DNA of 64,000 nucleotides, taken from contig JALMQS010000828.1 in assembly GCA_024734495.1 (NCBI GenBank), forward strand, positions 716,180 to 780,179, in the 5' to 3' direction. A model generated the notes under the pieces. It did not search any database, was not told the DNA's origin, and worked only from the letters and a program-made list of their open reading frames with translations. Each line of letters opens with the position of its first letter. Position 1 is the stretch's first letter. The translations under genes and the position numbers were made by a program. Source of the DNA: Forficula auricularia. Its lineage: Eukaryota > Arthropoda > Insecta > Dermaptera > Forficulidae. Shown here piece by piece: positions 36,226-46,614 of this stretch.

Positions 36226-36900
36226 ATTGACACGTTTTGATGAGACCATCCACTTGACTTTACCATACACTTCTGGTAGAGTTTGGTACAAGGAATGAGA
36301 TTTCATTTTTTGCCCCCCCCCCCCCTTTACGGGGGTTATTTTTTGAATTTTTAGTCTTCTAGTAGACCACTGATTATGTATACAAAATTTGGTTGAGTTT
36401 GCTCAAATGGCCTAGATTTTTATTTTTTGAACCCCTCCTAATTTTATAGGTTCATTTTATAGTATAGGTATTTCATTTTTTGGGGGATTTTTTTTAGTTT
36501 GAAAATATAATAATTTTAAATTTAAACCCCCCCCCTTAATTTTAGGTCGATATGCACCAAAATCTAATCAGCTCTTAATTTCACTGCACCAAAACTATAT
36601 GTGAAATTTGCTTTTGATATTCACACTAGTTTTTGAGCTAGCTCGTCCACAAGAATTTGGTAATGCACGACTAACAGACTAACAGACATTTTGACAAAAT
36701 AGTTATTATCTCGAAAAATTTTAATTTTTTCGATGTTCACTTATTAGAGCTTTTTTGTAGACTGAAATGCCATGGTTTCGGCCAATTTTTTAAATCAAAA
36801 TAGTTTCAGCCGTTTTTTGAAATATTTCGAAAAAACGAAGAAAAAAACTCTTTTTTCATGCACGATTACAATATTTGAACATACCCTGTATGGTAAAGTA
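36226..36900 (-). repeat. Repeat family A, inverted copy
   Basis: Inverse of 14497-15300: TTTTGATGAGACCATCCACT at its 5' edge, poly-C tracts (about 36312-36325, 36527-36535), CACTAGTTTTTGAGCTAGCT, ATGCACGATTACAATATTTG and ACATACCCTGTATGGTAAAG at the other edge. Confidence 0.8.
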
Positions 36901-36963
36901 AAAATGATTTTTTTTTTAATGGAATTGTATTTAGGCTTTGAAGCTAGCAATATATCTATATTG

Positions 36964-37337
36964 TCCGCCTCCATGGTGTAATGGTCAGAATAACTGAGTG
37001 GCAACCCGGAGGTCTCGGGTTCGATTCCCGGCTATACCCAGACATTTTTTCTGTAAGTATAGGGTCTAGTAATAAAAATTAAGTGGGAGATAAATTTAAC
37101 CTAATTTATCGCGCGGAGAATTTACCACTGCTCGAAGCCCCTAAAACCTTAGTAAATTGGATATTGGATTGTATCTAAGTTTTTGAGATTGGCTCATGAT
37201 CCCGGCTTCTTTTCCTTCTACTCTATTCTTTTCACGATGGAGGGGCCAGCCCATACAGGCCTTTAGGGGATGCACATTCTGGTGTATCTCCTTCTCACAT
37301 CAATATCATTAAAAAAAAAAAATAAATAAAATAAAAA
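36964..37337 (+). mobile_element. tRNA-derived SINE, type A
   Basis: Head CCTCCATGGTGTAATGGTC (box A-like, 36974-36986) and box B GGTTCGATTCC (37019-37029), a body of about 260 bp, an A-rich tail (AAAAATAAATAAAATAAAA). A second copy in the opposite direction lies at 55055-55404. No clear TSD. Confidence 0.85.
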
Positions 37338-37427
37338 CTATTATAAACATTCGAAATGAATTGTTAAAAAGTTTAAGAACCAGTGAAGTAGAGTAGTAAA
37401 TCTCGCTTTCTTGTATTTAATTTAACT

Positions 37428-37742
37428 TTACTTATTAGTTTTCTTAATGGGAATTTGCAAATATTTGCAGGCGAATATCTTTTCATTTAAGTATTTGAGA
37501 AGAAGAAACAAAAGAAGAGAAGAATTGTGACTATATGGTTGGAATGGACGGGGATCAGAGGGGGCGCGGAAGACCATGAGGGAGCGGCTCTTGGTCTGTT
37601 CAGCGAGGACTTTGATTAATTCAATCGAGTATCCGGCCGCTCGGGCAAAGCGCAAGCAACTCCCACGATTCGAGGACTGCACAGGAAACCCTATCCAGCT
37701 CTTCCCCCCAAATTGCTGAATATCATCCAACACTTTTGGATT
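37428..37742 (-). CDS. Exon-like GC-rich open frame, unknown product
   Basis: A GC island in AT-rich DNA, open on the minus strand for about 105 codons from a TAA at 37745-37743 to a stop at 37428, without an ATG at its start (so an exon part if real). The GC-rich part, 37730-37540, gives a varied, globular-looking sequence: SWIGFPVQSSNRGSCLRFAR, then a YSIELIKVLAEQ segment; G/C dominates third codon positions. A possible acceptor, ATATTCAG, lies near 37720; no good donor was found. The plus strand is also open across part of this stretch, so strand is not certain. Not recognised. Confidence 0.35.
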   Translation of the reverse strand, partial: NPKVLDDIQQFGGKSWIGFPVQSSNRGSCLRFARAAGYSIELIKVLAEQTKSRSLMVFRAPSDPRPFQPYSHNSSLLLFLLLKYLNEKIFACKYLQIPIKKTNK

Positions 37743-38080
37743 TTACCGTTATATTCAAAAACAATGTTTAATACTAAATCATGGCAATTTAGTAGGCACA
37801 TTATAAAATAATTTACCCAATCAATTTTATATTATGATATCATCATATGATGAGTTTAAATTTGTGGCGGTGATTTTAAATGAAGAACTTAATGAAGAAG
37901 TAGTTAAGAAAAATAAAAATATTTTTTTTATTTTCTGACCTAATGGAGAAGATAAATAATCTTTAGCGGACGAATAAATAATATACAGTCACGAGCAAAT
38001 GGAATCACCTCCCTTGTGAGTTATTAAATGTAATTTTCATTCTCAAATATAATAATTATTATTATTATCATTTCCGTCCA

Positions 38081-38520
38081 TAATCTGTATTAATTTGAAA
38101 GTTTATAATAGGAAAATAAGGACAAGTTTTTATGTGTGACTTTTTTATTTATTAACAAAAGTTTCGCCGACTTTGCCGACTTCTTCAGGGCTTCAAATAG
38201 TCATGTCACACATTCGTCTAAATTTTCTTGTTATCTTTGTTACCATTGAAGACCATCAGAATACAAATTTCAAAAAATATTTGGCCCTTAATTATTTCAC
38301 AAAAACAATTTTTCTTTCTTTTCTTTTTATATTAACAATTTCATTAGATATAAAACAGAAATAACAATTATAGAATGAGGAAACCCTGTATTTGAACCAG
38401 AATAGAATATTTTTCTCTTTTTGATCCTTACATAAAGAAATCTCAAATTAAAAAAAAAAAAATGGTAACGAAGATAACAAGAAAATTTAGACGAAAGTGT
38501 GTGACATGACTATATTTCCA
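38081..38520. repeat. Ribozyme-like repeat with distant inverted partner
   Basis: 38081-38210 repeats the left arm of 22640-22862 (GTATTAATTTGAAAGTTTAT, AAAATAAGGACAAGTTTTT). Then GTCACACATTCGTCTAAATT through CTTTGTTACCATT (38211-38250) is mirrored at 38462-38506, leaving a 210-base unpaired interior. Confidence 0.7.
38161..38188 (-). ncRNA. Hammerhead-ribozyme-like core
   Basis: Minus strand CTGAAGA, AGTCGGCAAAGTCGGC, GAAAC, followed by TTAATAAATAAA. Stem II pairs poorly here compared with 22769-22796. Confidence 0.35.
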
Positions 38521-38544
38521 TTAGATTATCATTTAACATTTATT

Positions 38545-38871
38545 TTATGCCCTCCTCTACACTAGGAGGCAACTTGGGCCAATTCAAGCCAACGAAATGT
38601 GTAGAGGGGGTTGGCCTGTATTGGTTGACATTGGATGACGCTGGCGATGAGATTGTATGGCCTTCGGAGGTTTTTTTTAAATATATCAAAGAGGGCCAAT
38701 GTTACGCAACGAAAGTGCGCAGTGGCTAGGTGTCGTTTCCACTAGGCCATAGACATTGGCCCAACTCTTGGACCACTGTGTGGAGGCACCGTCAAATTAA
38801 CTCGTTTTACTGGTGGCCAACATGGCCAACATGTTTGGCTCACGTTGGGACATAGTGTAGAGGACCCATTA
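38545..38871. mobile_element. PIF/Harbinger-type MITE
   Basis: TTA at both edges (38545-38547, 38869-38871). Left end TGCCCTCCTCTACACTA, right end read inward TGGGTCCTCTACACTA. 321 bp, GC-rich interior. A 60-codon plus-strand frame inside is best explained by composition; no DDE motif. Confidence 0.75.
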
Positions 38872-39039
38872 AATGGTGAATAATGAAGCATGTAGAAAAA
38901 ATATATAAATTTCTAATAAATTACAAAGAAACATACAAAGTATCATTGAATTAATGAAAAGAGAGTAATTCCATTTCTTTGCTCTAGAGTGTAGTTGTTA
39001 AATATGTTCGATGTCTCGCTAATTTGTCAGCAAAGCGTG

Positions 39040-39325
39040 TCGAATATTAGAAAATCGAGTCCTTCGGATTTTGGGAGAATTATTGGCTTTAACGGGTCTG
39101 AACAATCACCAGGTTAATAGCGGAGACGGTTGTACGGTGCCACAGGGATTCAAGTGAGCTAGATAATGCTGGATCTCTATTTAGATTTATTGCTTTATTC
39201 AGAATTGCTTGCAGGGTGTCAATGAAATGCTTGGAATGTTATCTACGCAGATGCCAGTCATATTCGAGATAGAGACTAATTTGAGTTTTGTATAGAGTAA
39301 GAAGGTGAGAGAGCATAAAATAGCG
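39040..39325 (-). pseudogene. LINE reverse transcriptase C-terminal fragment
   Basis: Minus strand: HLLTLYKTQISLYLEY (family pattern LLxIYKTxIRPxLEY), then a frame change, NKAINLNRDPALSSSLESL and HRTTVSAINLV (family pattern KAIRLIxDPALTxSLxxLxHRRxV). These are in the order seen in ORF2 proteins of Jockey/R1/CR1-type LINEs. Stops and shifts mark it as dead. Confidence 0.75.
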
Positions 39326-39332
39326 TCTAGAC

Positions 39333-39840
39333 CAGAGATTTCCAAACTTATTTGTCGCGTAGACCCCTTGCCATGTCTTTCTGTATTGGGGAGACAACCT
39401 GCTTAAGAAAATAAAGTTTTACTTTTTAAGAAATTTTAATATATTCTAATATTATATTATATACAGACCTCGAATATAATATTTATTTTTATATCTCTCC
39501 TAAAAATTAAATTTATTATTATTAACCCTTCCAAAAATAGTGAAATGATACAAAGGATCCCCCTTACCTCTCATTTTCGGATTTTTTTAAGAAAATAAAG
39601 TTTTACTTTTAAAGAAATTTTAATTTATTCTAATATTATTTTATATACAGAGAGCAAATATAATATTTATTTTTATAACTCTCCTAAAAATTAAATTTAT
39701 GAACCCTTCCAAAAATGGTGAACTGATACAAAGAGTCCCATATATACTTCCCATTACCTCTAATTTTCGAATTTTTTAAAGAAAATAAAGTTTTACTTTT
39801 TAAGAAATTTAAGAAAAGTAATTAACTTATTTTATATAGA
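39333..39840 (+). repeat. hAT-like end followed by 184-190 bp tandem repeats
   Basis: CAGAGATTTCCAAACTTATT at 39333 is hAT-terminus-like, preceded by GTCTAGAC, a good 8-bp hAT target; the second target copy was not found. GAAAATAAAGTTTTACTTTT recurs at 39407, 39591 and 39781, with matching intervals including CTCTCCTAAAAATTAAATTT and AACCCTTCCAAAAAT. Confidence 0.65.
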
Positions 39841-39863
39841 GAAAGTATTTTAATATAAGCCTA

Positions 39864-39928
39864 TGATAAGAACCACATTATGCACTGTTAGTAAATATAT
39901 TTAACTGCGAATAATGTGGTTCTTATCA
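39864..39928. ncRNA. Pre-miRNA-like hairpin candidate
   Basis: 65-nt hairpin: an 18-bp perfect stem (39864-39881 with 39911-39928; TGATAAGAACCACATTAT), then a zone of alternating single mismatches and pairs, a 5-pair stem GTTAG/TTAAC (one G-U) and a 9-nt loop (39892-39900). Size and shape fit a pre-miRNA; a tiny MITE is the alternative. No seed family recognised. Confidence 0.4.
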
Positions 39929-40624
39929 AATCTTCTTTTAAATTAAACAACTAAAATGCTTTAATCAAATCATTTCATAATTTGGAGACCTAAACACTTT
40001 GGTCGAGAATTATATAATTAAAGAGTCTCCTTAGCATGTACCTACTGTCATGTAAACCTTGTTGCATCGGTGAGACAACATCGTAGAAGACAAATTTCGT
40101 AATTCGAAATAGAATTGAAAAAACAAATTCATAAAAATTACCTATTTTGACATAGACAGACTTGTACCTAATTGTAAAGTGAAAATCTGCTTAGTATTGT
40201 TCAAACCCGTCATTTTTAATATTTAAATAAAATTCAGTGCTGATGAAGGTACAAGAAGAAAAGATGAGGACAGATAAGGTCCATTTATTTCAACAAATTG
40301 AATATTCAATGACGACAGCAGCATGGCAGCTCACCTGGTGCCTGTGAATCAACTGATACCATCTGAGGAATGTCAAGTGATGTTGCTGGTGGTTGGGAAG
40401 TCTTTCATCTCCCTCATTCTCACCTCCTGCAACCATTCATTTATTTAATGTTGTCCAAACAGAGACAGATAGTTATTTAATAAAAATATTTGACAATTTA
40501 TGTCTATGTCCTTACAATATATTTTTTTATTTATTTCTAAACATATTTAAAGGAAAGCAAAAAAAAAAACAGAATCTAGAAAGAATAATTCTAGCCAGAT
40601 GCAGAAGAAAGATAAATTTCTAAA

Positions 40625-41555
40625 GGGTGTTTTTTTTTTAGAGGTTCAAAACTTTTTAACTTATTAAAATTAAAAAAAGAAAAATATTTTTAATATCAAT
40701 GACACGGCCTTTATTGGAAAGATAATTTTATGCCATTAATGTATGAATATGATTTCGGCCATGTGGCCGCCGTGGCTGGCGCGTAGATATCGCAATCTGG
40801 ATTTCCAATTTACACACACTTTTCGCAGCAATTGCGCCCGTATTTCGCCAATAATTCGCCGAATGTTGTGTTCCAAGTGTTCAATCTTCTCTGATTTATC
40901 GGCCTAGACAAGTGACTTAACATATCCCCAAAGAAAATAATCCAGTCAGGTTAGATCACACGATCTTGGTGGCCAATTAATAGGACCATTACGTTCACCA
41001 AATGTTTCTTTGAGTAAATTAATTGTATCGCGTGCGGTGTGGCATGTGGCTCCGTCCTGAAGGAATCACATGTCAGCAAAATTAATGTCAGCCAATTGAG
41101 GTACGAAAAAGTTAGTAACCATGTCTCTATACCGTTCACCGTTGACTGTAACATTCTGCCCATCCTCGTTTTTGAAGACATATGGACCAATGATTCCGCC
41201 CGTAAAGCGCACCAAACATCGACTTTCTCTGGATGTAATGGTTTTTCGGTAATTTCTTGTTCTTTATCTTCACTCTACGCCGATAAACAAGAGACGATTA
41301 AACACTTAGGCGAATTATTGGCGAAATACGGCCGCAATTGCTGCGAAAAGTGTGTGAAAATTGGAAATCCAGATTGCGCCATCTATGCGTCAGCCGCGGC
41401 GGCCACATGGCCGAAATCATATTCAAACATTAATAGCATAAAATTATATTTCCAATAAAGCCAGTGGCATTATATATATTAAACATATTTTTCTTAGTTT
41501 ATTTAAATTTAAATTAAAGTTGTGAACCTCTAAAAAAAAAAAAAAAAAAAAACAC
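40625..41555. mobile_element. Rearranged fold-back mariner-type element
   Basis: Termini read inward as a poly-T then AGAGGTTCAAAAC (left) and AGAGGTTCACAAC (right). Arms 40640-40912 and about 41270-41531 both encode the transposase C-terminus, in opposite directions; the stretch between continues the left-arm gene toward its N-terminus. So the right end is an inverted duplicate of the left end that replaced the 5' part of the gene. Confidence 0.8.
40736..41283 (-). pseudogene. Mariner-like transposase, C-terminal half
   Basis: About 180 residues are readable on the minus strand with a few lesions. In order: HPEKVDVWCAL (one-base shift after it), GGIIGPYVFKNEDGQ, VNGERYRDMVTNFF, QDGATCHTARDTI (second catalytic Asp at 41056-41054), NGPINWPPRSCDL (third catalytic Asp at 40957-40955), LDYFLWGYVKS, ADKSEKIEHLE, and GGHMAEIIF just before the TAA at 40738-40736. 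These are hallmarks of the Tc1/mariner (IS630) superfamily DDE domain. Stops replace Trp before FLQDGA, Pro in the LTPLD motif, and Tyr before ADK; a short deletion lies between the two Asp motifs. The N-terminal DNA-binding half and first Asp are missing. Inactive. A partial second copy of the last 60 codons is on the plus strand at 41270-41458. Confidence 0.88.
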
Positions 41556-41613
41556 TATTTATTTTCCCTAAATTTTTGAGAATTATTTTAATTGATGATG
41601 TTATAATAATTAG

Positions 41614-41730
41614 ATAGAAGCAGAAGCAGTAGCGCCTCAGCAGCCACCTGCAGATGACATTAGTTACGTCACTGAGAAGATTATTTCGAGATTTTTCAAC
41701 GAAATTATTTCGTTTAATTTATCTATATAA
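41614..41730 (+). other. Short open frame with CRE-like site
   Basis: 38 codons without ATG, starting IEAEAVAPQQPPADDISY, ending at TAA 41728. TTACGTCA at about 41664-41671 is a CRE/ATF-type sequence. Could be a decayed exon or chance. Confidence 0.15.
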
Positions 41731-42339
41731 AAGTATAATTTTTGTGGAATTTATTATATATTTACGTTCATTTAAAATAGGATTTTTCGAAATAAGATTT
41801 TTCATATAAATATATACGAAATACTTATTTAAATACAAATTTAATAATTTAAAAGATTATGTGGGTTTGAGGGATGAGGCGCACCCATTTATTTTAAATT
41901 TTGATCCTTTCAGATCTTTAATTTATTATTTTTATTTTAATTCAATACAAGTCTCTATTTTCGATTAAATTCAAATAAAATTGCAATCTTAGAATTTTAC
42001 AAATGAATATTAAATTAAGTCGAAAAAAATATTTAAAAGAAGAAAAATAAAAAAAAAAGGAATAAAAATTTGAAAAATAAAAATAAAGAAAAAAGAATGA
42101 AGCACGCCGTAGTATAAGTTGTGCTTTAAAGTATGTACCTACTTTATTTCTATTTTCATTATTATTAGTTTTCTATTCATTACATGTCTAACTCATTTAT
42201 GCGAGAAAAATATAAATGACAAGAACAACCCTAATTTATTTCGCAAATTAATAATATATAGTCGAGACTTTTCATCTAAAAAACAAAAACACAAAATAGA
42301 AATTTTACGGTCAATATATGCCTTTCCATTGTATGTCTG

Positions 42340-42540
42340 TTTATAGCCGAGGCTAAGGGTCATTTCAGATGCCAAATCACGCAATGGACATTCCAACCAG
42401 GATATGGACAACGAGGGACGAGGGGTTAGGGGATTATTCATGGGACACATTGATGATTGAAGGATCAGGCAACGAGAGAGAGAGAGAATCAAATATCTTT
42501 GGAATCTTAGTGTTCTCACAAAAGCAAATATTTATTTTAC
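42340..42540. other. GC-richer island, unidentified
   Basis: Open for 30-60 codons in more than one frame on both strands, with good acceptor-like TTTCAG at 42364-42369. No family recognised and no consistent frame. Confidence 0.2.
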
Positions 42541-43223
42541 CATAACAGTAGAATCTAATTTAGTTTCTCTTAAAGCCACTATTAATTTATCAAATAAATA
42601 TTATAATTAAAATTTAATATGTTTACAAGTTAATTATTTCATCTCATGATAATTTGTACCATATGTGTTTTTGTATTTAAACACTACTGTATTAATGTAT
42701 TCTACTGTGAAAAAATACTCAAAAAATTAAATATTTAAATAAAAATTTAATAATGTAATTATTTGTCTCCAAGCTTTGAACCCATGAAAATTTTTCTGAG
42801 ACGACACTACATCAGGTCTATTTAGCAATACCCTTTGTGGATTTTATTTTATTTATGTGTTTTTCTGTGTCCAAATTGTTGAATTGCTATACGAAGTCTG
42901 ATAATTTTTACAGTAAACGGGTCTTCAACCCAGGCTTACTCCAACGAAGTATTTCAGTCAAAAATGTTCAATTATTTCTACTTATATGTGTTAAGATGTA
43001 TCTGAAACCTGAAGAAAAATCATTTTCAAGCATTATTTTTTTCTTTTTGGTCGAATTTTGATACTCTCGATAACCCAAGAAAATAAGCTAATGGAAAGTT
43101 CAGTCTGGTGGTAAAATGTTTAATAAGAAGAACTAATTAGATTTTAGACTTTTTTGCTTCAGAATCTTCGCATTTAAAATGGCTGAAAAAATCGAATTAT
43201 TATATGAGGGTTATTTATAGCCA

Positions 43224-43318
43224 CCCTAGTAGCGCAATGTTTCAAACTATATAGTAACTATATAGGGGCTATATAGATTCTCGAAAACTATATAGTTTGA
43301 AACATTGTGCTACTAGGG
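43224..43318. mobile_element. 95-bp palindromic MITE
   Basis: CCCTAGTAGCGCAATGTTTC and AAACTATATAG are mirrored by the right arm ending GTGCTACTAGGG. A half copy is at 14317. Target duplication not clear. Confidence 0.8.
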
Positions 43319-43419
43319 CATTAGGGTAAATTAGACAAACAAGTGAATCATGAAATATTGTCCTCTACAAAATCATGGCTGTCAGTGATAATTTTTATTA
43401 CATATCAGGGATGTAATTA

Positions 43420-43755
43420 TTAACTCCCCCGGCTATTATTTTGAATTTGATCTTTTATATTCATCATTAAAAAAGTAATTACAATACCCTGCGAATTTGA
43501 AGAAATTAAAATTTCTAAGTATTCATCAATTTTTATTTGAATTTTGTTTACGCATTTACATGGCTTTATGTTTAAATTTAGATTCATTAGTCCGCAAAAT
43601 ATTAGGATTGTAGAATAATTTTTTGAGTGATTGAATCTTAAGTCAGATGAACCCACCTTAGGGTAGATTTTGGCAACGATTGCATTTGTGACATTCAGGT
43701 TCATTTCCCGAGAGAATGGATTCAATCTGACACTGTACTTAATAAGAATTATCAA
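43420..43755 (-). other. Long chance-level open frame
   Basis: About 110 codons open on the minus strand with no ATG at the start; the 3' end runs into a SINE scrap (43395-43435). Composition is not low-complexity, but nothing is recognised. Listed for completeness. Confidence 0.15.
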
Positions 43756-44229
43756 TTATAGCCCGGATTTAGTAAAATACTATTAATTCCTCGTGATGCT
43801 ATCTTAAGAAATTTCAAGTGAGCTACCATCGGCAACTGTAACTTTTATAAATAGGTGCTATATTAATAAAGTCCATGCCTGTACCTACCAAGTTTCAAAT
43901 TTCTGGTTTAAACATTGCTGATAAAAAAATCAAAAATTGTCAAAGAGGGTTTTCACTTTTTCAATCTGTTTTTTGGAAATATAAATATTATAGCAGCAGA
44001 AGTAAATTTCTAAAGCCTTCGTTATCTGATTATCGTTTTAGACATTTCTACACAACATAAATAATTAAAAATAAAAATCAGAAATTTTTAATCTAATCCA
44101 TGCCAAGCAAGCCAAATTATAGCAAAATATCGGTACAATTTCATCTCATAATGAAACGCTTGTCAATAAATTATAAAACAGATAATAGATTCGTTTAATA
44201 ATAATAAAACTTTTCTAATATCTCAATCC

Positions 44230-44604
44230 ATAAATAAATTTTCTTGTTGTTAGCGAGTCACGACCACCACGAATTAAAATAGAAACCGACAAGCGAGCGA
44301 GATGCGAGTATCAATTTAATTTTAATTTAATTAAATAATCTATTGCTCTTGTTTTCTTATCCATAAGGATATAGGTATATATAGATATAGATAATGGGAT
44401 AGGGTTTCATTTATTAGTTCCGAATTCATCGTTGGGATCGGACTTTTGATTGGATAGCGTGACTCGTTGGGTGGCATCATGGGAGGGAAAGAGATAGAAG
44501 ATCAAGATAGGAGAAGAGAACCTCGGATGTCAGCGAGTACACGCAATACTCTCTATCTTCTTTTAGTTGGTATAATTTGTTTAAGACTTATATTTATATT
44601 GTAA
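44230..44604 (+). other. GC-richer stretch with a 41-codon frame
   Basis: 44479-44604 is an ATG-started frame ending in a hydrophobic tail (YLLLVGIICLRLIFIL). The preceding 250 bases contain unusual CGAGCGAG/GCGAG motifs. May be 5' regulatory or exonic; not supported further. Confidence 0.2.
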
Positions 44605-45740
44605 TTATAATTATTTTTCAGATAATATTTTTTTCTTAATATTAAAAGTAGTTACGTCCTTGCAGTGAATATGTAACATAAAGCAAAAAAGAAGACCAGA
44701 AGAGCAGAATGTGCAATTCTTAGGATAAAATAGTATCATACTAGTATATCAAAATTTTCAGCTTTTCCAGCTCTATCTTTTGAGCTAAGCTAAAACGCAG
44801 TACCTATCTGTTAGGATTACAGTAATAAATATATACATGCTTCATAAAACAAAGTACATATTTAGATTGGTTCTTCTGTTTCTTATTAAAAATCCACTAT
44901 TAACAGAATGCTAAGGATAAATACGATAACTTCATGACAGATACTGCGCATTCGTTCTTAGCCCCACCATGAAATTTTATGTTATAGTAAAAACATGAGA
45001 TACTTTGAACGAAAAACATTTGTATTAAAGATCTTCGGAAGACGGTCTGTTAAAAGAAGAAGTTGTGATGTTAATCTTGAAAATTCACAGCAAAATAACT
45101 AGGTTTCAAGTACTATTTTAAGAGTAATAGTGAAACTAACCAACATTCTGTAAGACATTTTGCTTGATTACTTTAGATTTATTAGTTAATTCACCTTCCG
45201 AAGAGGACAATTACCTACTTAAAAAGAACTCAGTATTTGCTTTATAGTTCAATGAAATAATATTCTTTCAACTATATACAAAAATGTATAATTTTTTTTC
45301 AAAATAAAATTTATTTTTTCCATAAAAAAATAAAAATTAGTTATGCCTAAAGTTGAAGGGTTCTCCCTTTGCAACAATTTGCTTTTGGAAGGAGGGTGAA
45401 AAAAATAATTTTTTTAGATATATTTCAACGAAATAATATTTTTTCATCATCTCTACTATAAAAAAAATATGGAAATTTTTGAGAAAATAAATAATTTTTT
45501 CCCCTATGAATATCAAAAAACTTATTTACAACATTTTTTCTTTAGAGACAGGTTGCAAAAACTATTTTTTTTTGTGTGTTTTTTAAGATATATGATATAT
45601 CAAAGAATTGATATTTTCCATCTCTTTACAAAATTTTTCATAAAGCTCACCTACTTTAATACGATTATCTAACAGATTTCAAATTTCAAATCACTACTTT
45701 ATCGGAATGTAGGGAATAATTTCCGGATATTATTAAAGTT
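44605..45740. other. AT-rich DNA, no gene
   Basis: Nothing recognised. Confidence 0.5.
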
Positions 45741-45743
45741 TCT

Positions 45744-46110
45744 TATCTATATATATATAAAATTAAGGTTTTGTCTGTACATTGGTCCAAATCACGCCAA
45801 ATTTTGGTTGCACACGTTTCAAGCAAAGTTTTGAACGAAAACACCCTCAACAAAATTCCTGTATGTCTATATGTTTGTATGTTTCCGCAAAAAGTTGCTC
45901 ACGGATTCACTGAAGGGATTATTATGAAATTTTATATTTGGATCAGATGTCTTCTAATTTACGTTTATAGCAATATAAATTTTTTTTATTTTTTATTTTG
46001 TAGCTTATACGATAATTTATAACAATTTAACAATTTTTCTTTACTTTTTTATAGAAGTTTAACTTTGCAAAGGTTCACCTTCCGTGATCAAAATTATGAA
46101 AATAAATATA
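45744..46110 (+). mobile_element. Possible Helitron 5' end
   Basis: TCTATATATATATAAAATT followed by TTTTGTCTGTACATTGG resembles many Helitron left ends. No hairpin plus CTRR right end was found, so this is either truncated or a look-alike. Confidence 0.3.
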
Positions 46111-46124
46111 TAAATAATAAAACG

Positions 46125-46200
46125 GATAAGTGCGAGTCGGACCACCATATGTCGAGAGTTCCGTACCCGTCTATATGTCTTGAAATACTTGAAATATCGA
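46125..46200 (+). repeat. Dispersed repeat with GTGCGAGTCGGAC motif
   Basis: Shared with 54594-54690 (+), about 62035-62080 (-) and 62490-62575 (-). Order: GGATAAGTGCGAGTCGGACC, GAG(A/G)xTTCCGTA, then AAATACTTGAAATAT. The 54.6 and 62.5 kb copies also share ATTCGTTCTTATTT downstream. Confidence 0.65.
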
Positions 46201-46218
46201 ATTAGTGTTTATTTATGT

Positions 46219-46614
46219 TGATTTCATATTTAATTAGCTGTTTTCAAACTTAACTAGGGTTTAAATACTTAACTCTCAATTTTCCTACTTACCTCCACGT
46301 TTTCATAATTAACTCGCTGTTTACATACTTACTTTGTTGATTTCATATTTAATTTTTCATTCTTAGCTCAAAGTTTAAATACTTAACTCACGGTTTAAAT
46401 ACTTTACTTACAGTTTTCTTAGTAAACTCCTAGTTTCCTAATTAACTTACAGTATACATACTTACCTTGTTTATTTCATATTTAATTAGCTATTTTCGTA
46501 CTTAACCACGGTTCAAATACTTAACCACTGTTCAAATACTTAGCCACGTTTTAAATACTTAACCGGGGTTCAATTACTTAACCACGGTTCAAATACTTAG
46601 CCACGGTTCATATA
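46219..46614 (+). repeat. Degenerate minisatellite with higher-order structure
   Basis: Roughly 19-20 bp units of the type ACTTAACCACGGTTCAAAT. Units are regular at 46500-46614 and increasingly degenerate leftward. TTTCATATTTAATT recurs at about 46224, 46342 and 46473, so an about 120-130 bp higher-order period overlies the short one. Confidence 0.75.

Noticed and set aside
36964..37040. Functional tRNA genes in the SINE heads (also 17661, 49744, 55330)
   Set aside because: They have box A and B but no proper acceptor stem closure, and are followed by SINE bodies and poly(A) tails.
41039..41458. 139-codon open frame as a gene
   Set aside because: It runs antisense through the transposase relic and then into its inverted duplicate; the C-terminal residues are transposase-derived, so it is a chimeric by-product.
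46219..46614. CRISPR-like array of repeats
   Set aside because: Units abut one another without spacers, vary in sequence and length, and the context is a eukaryotic repeat region.
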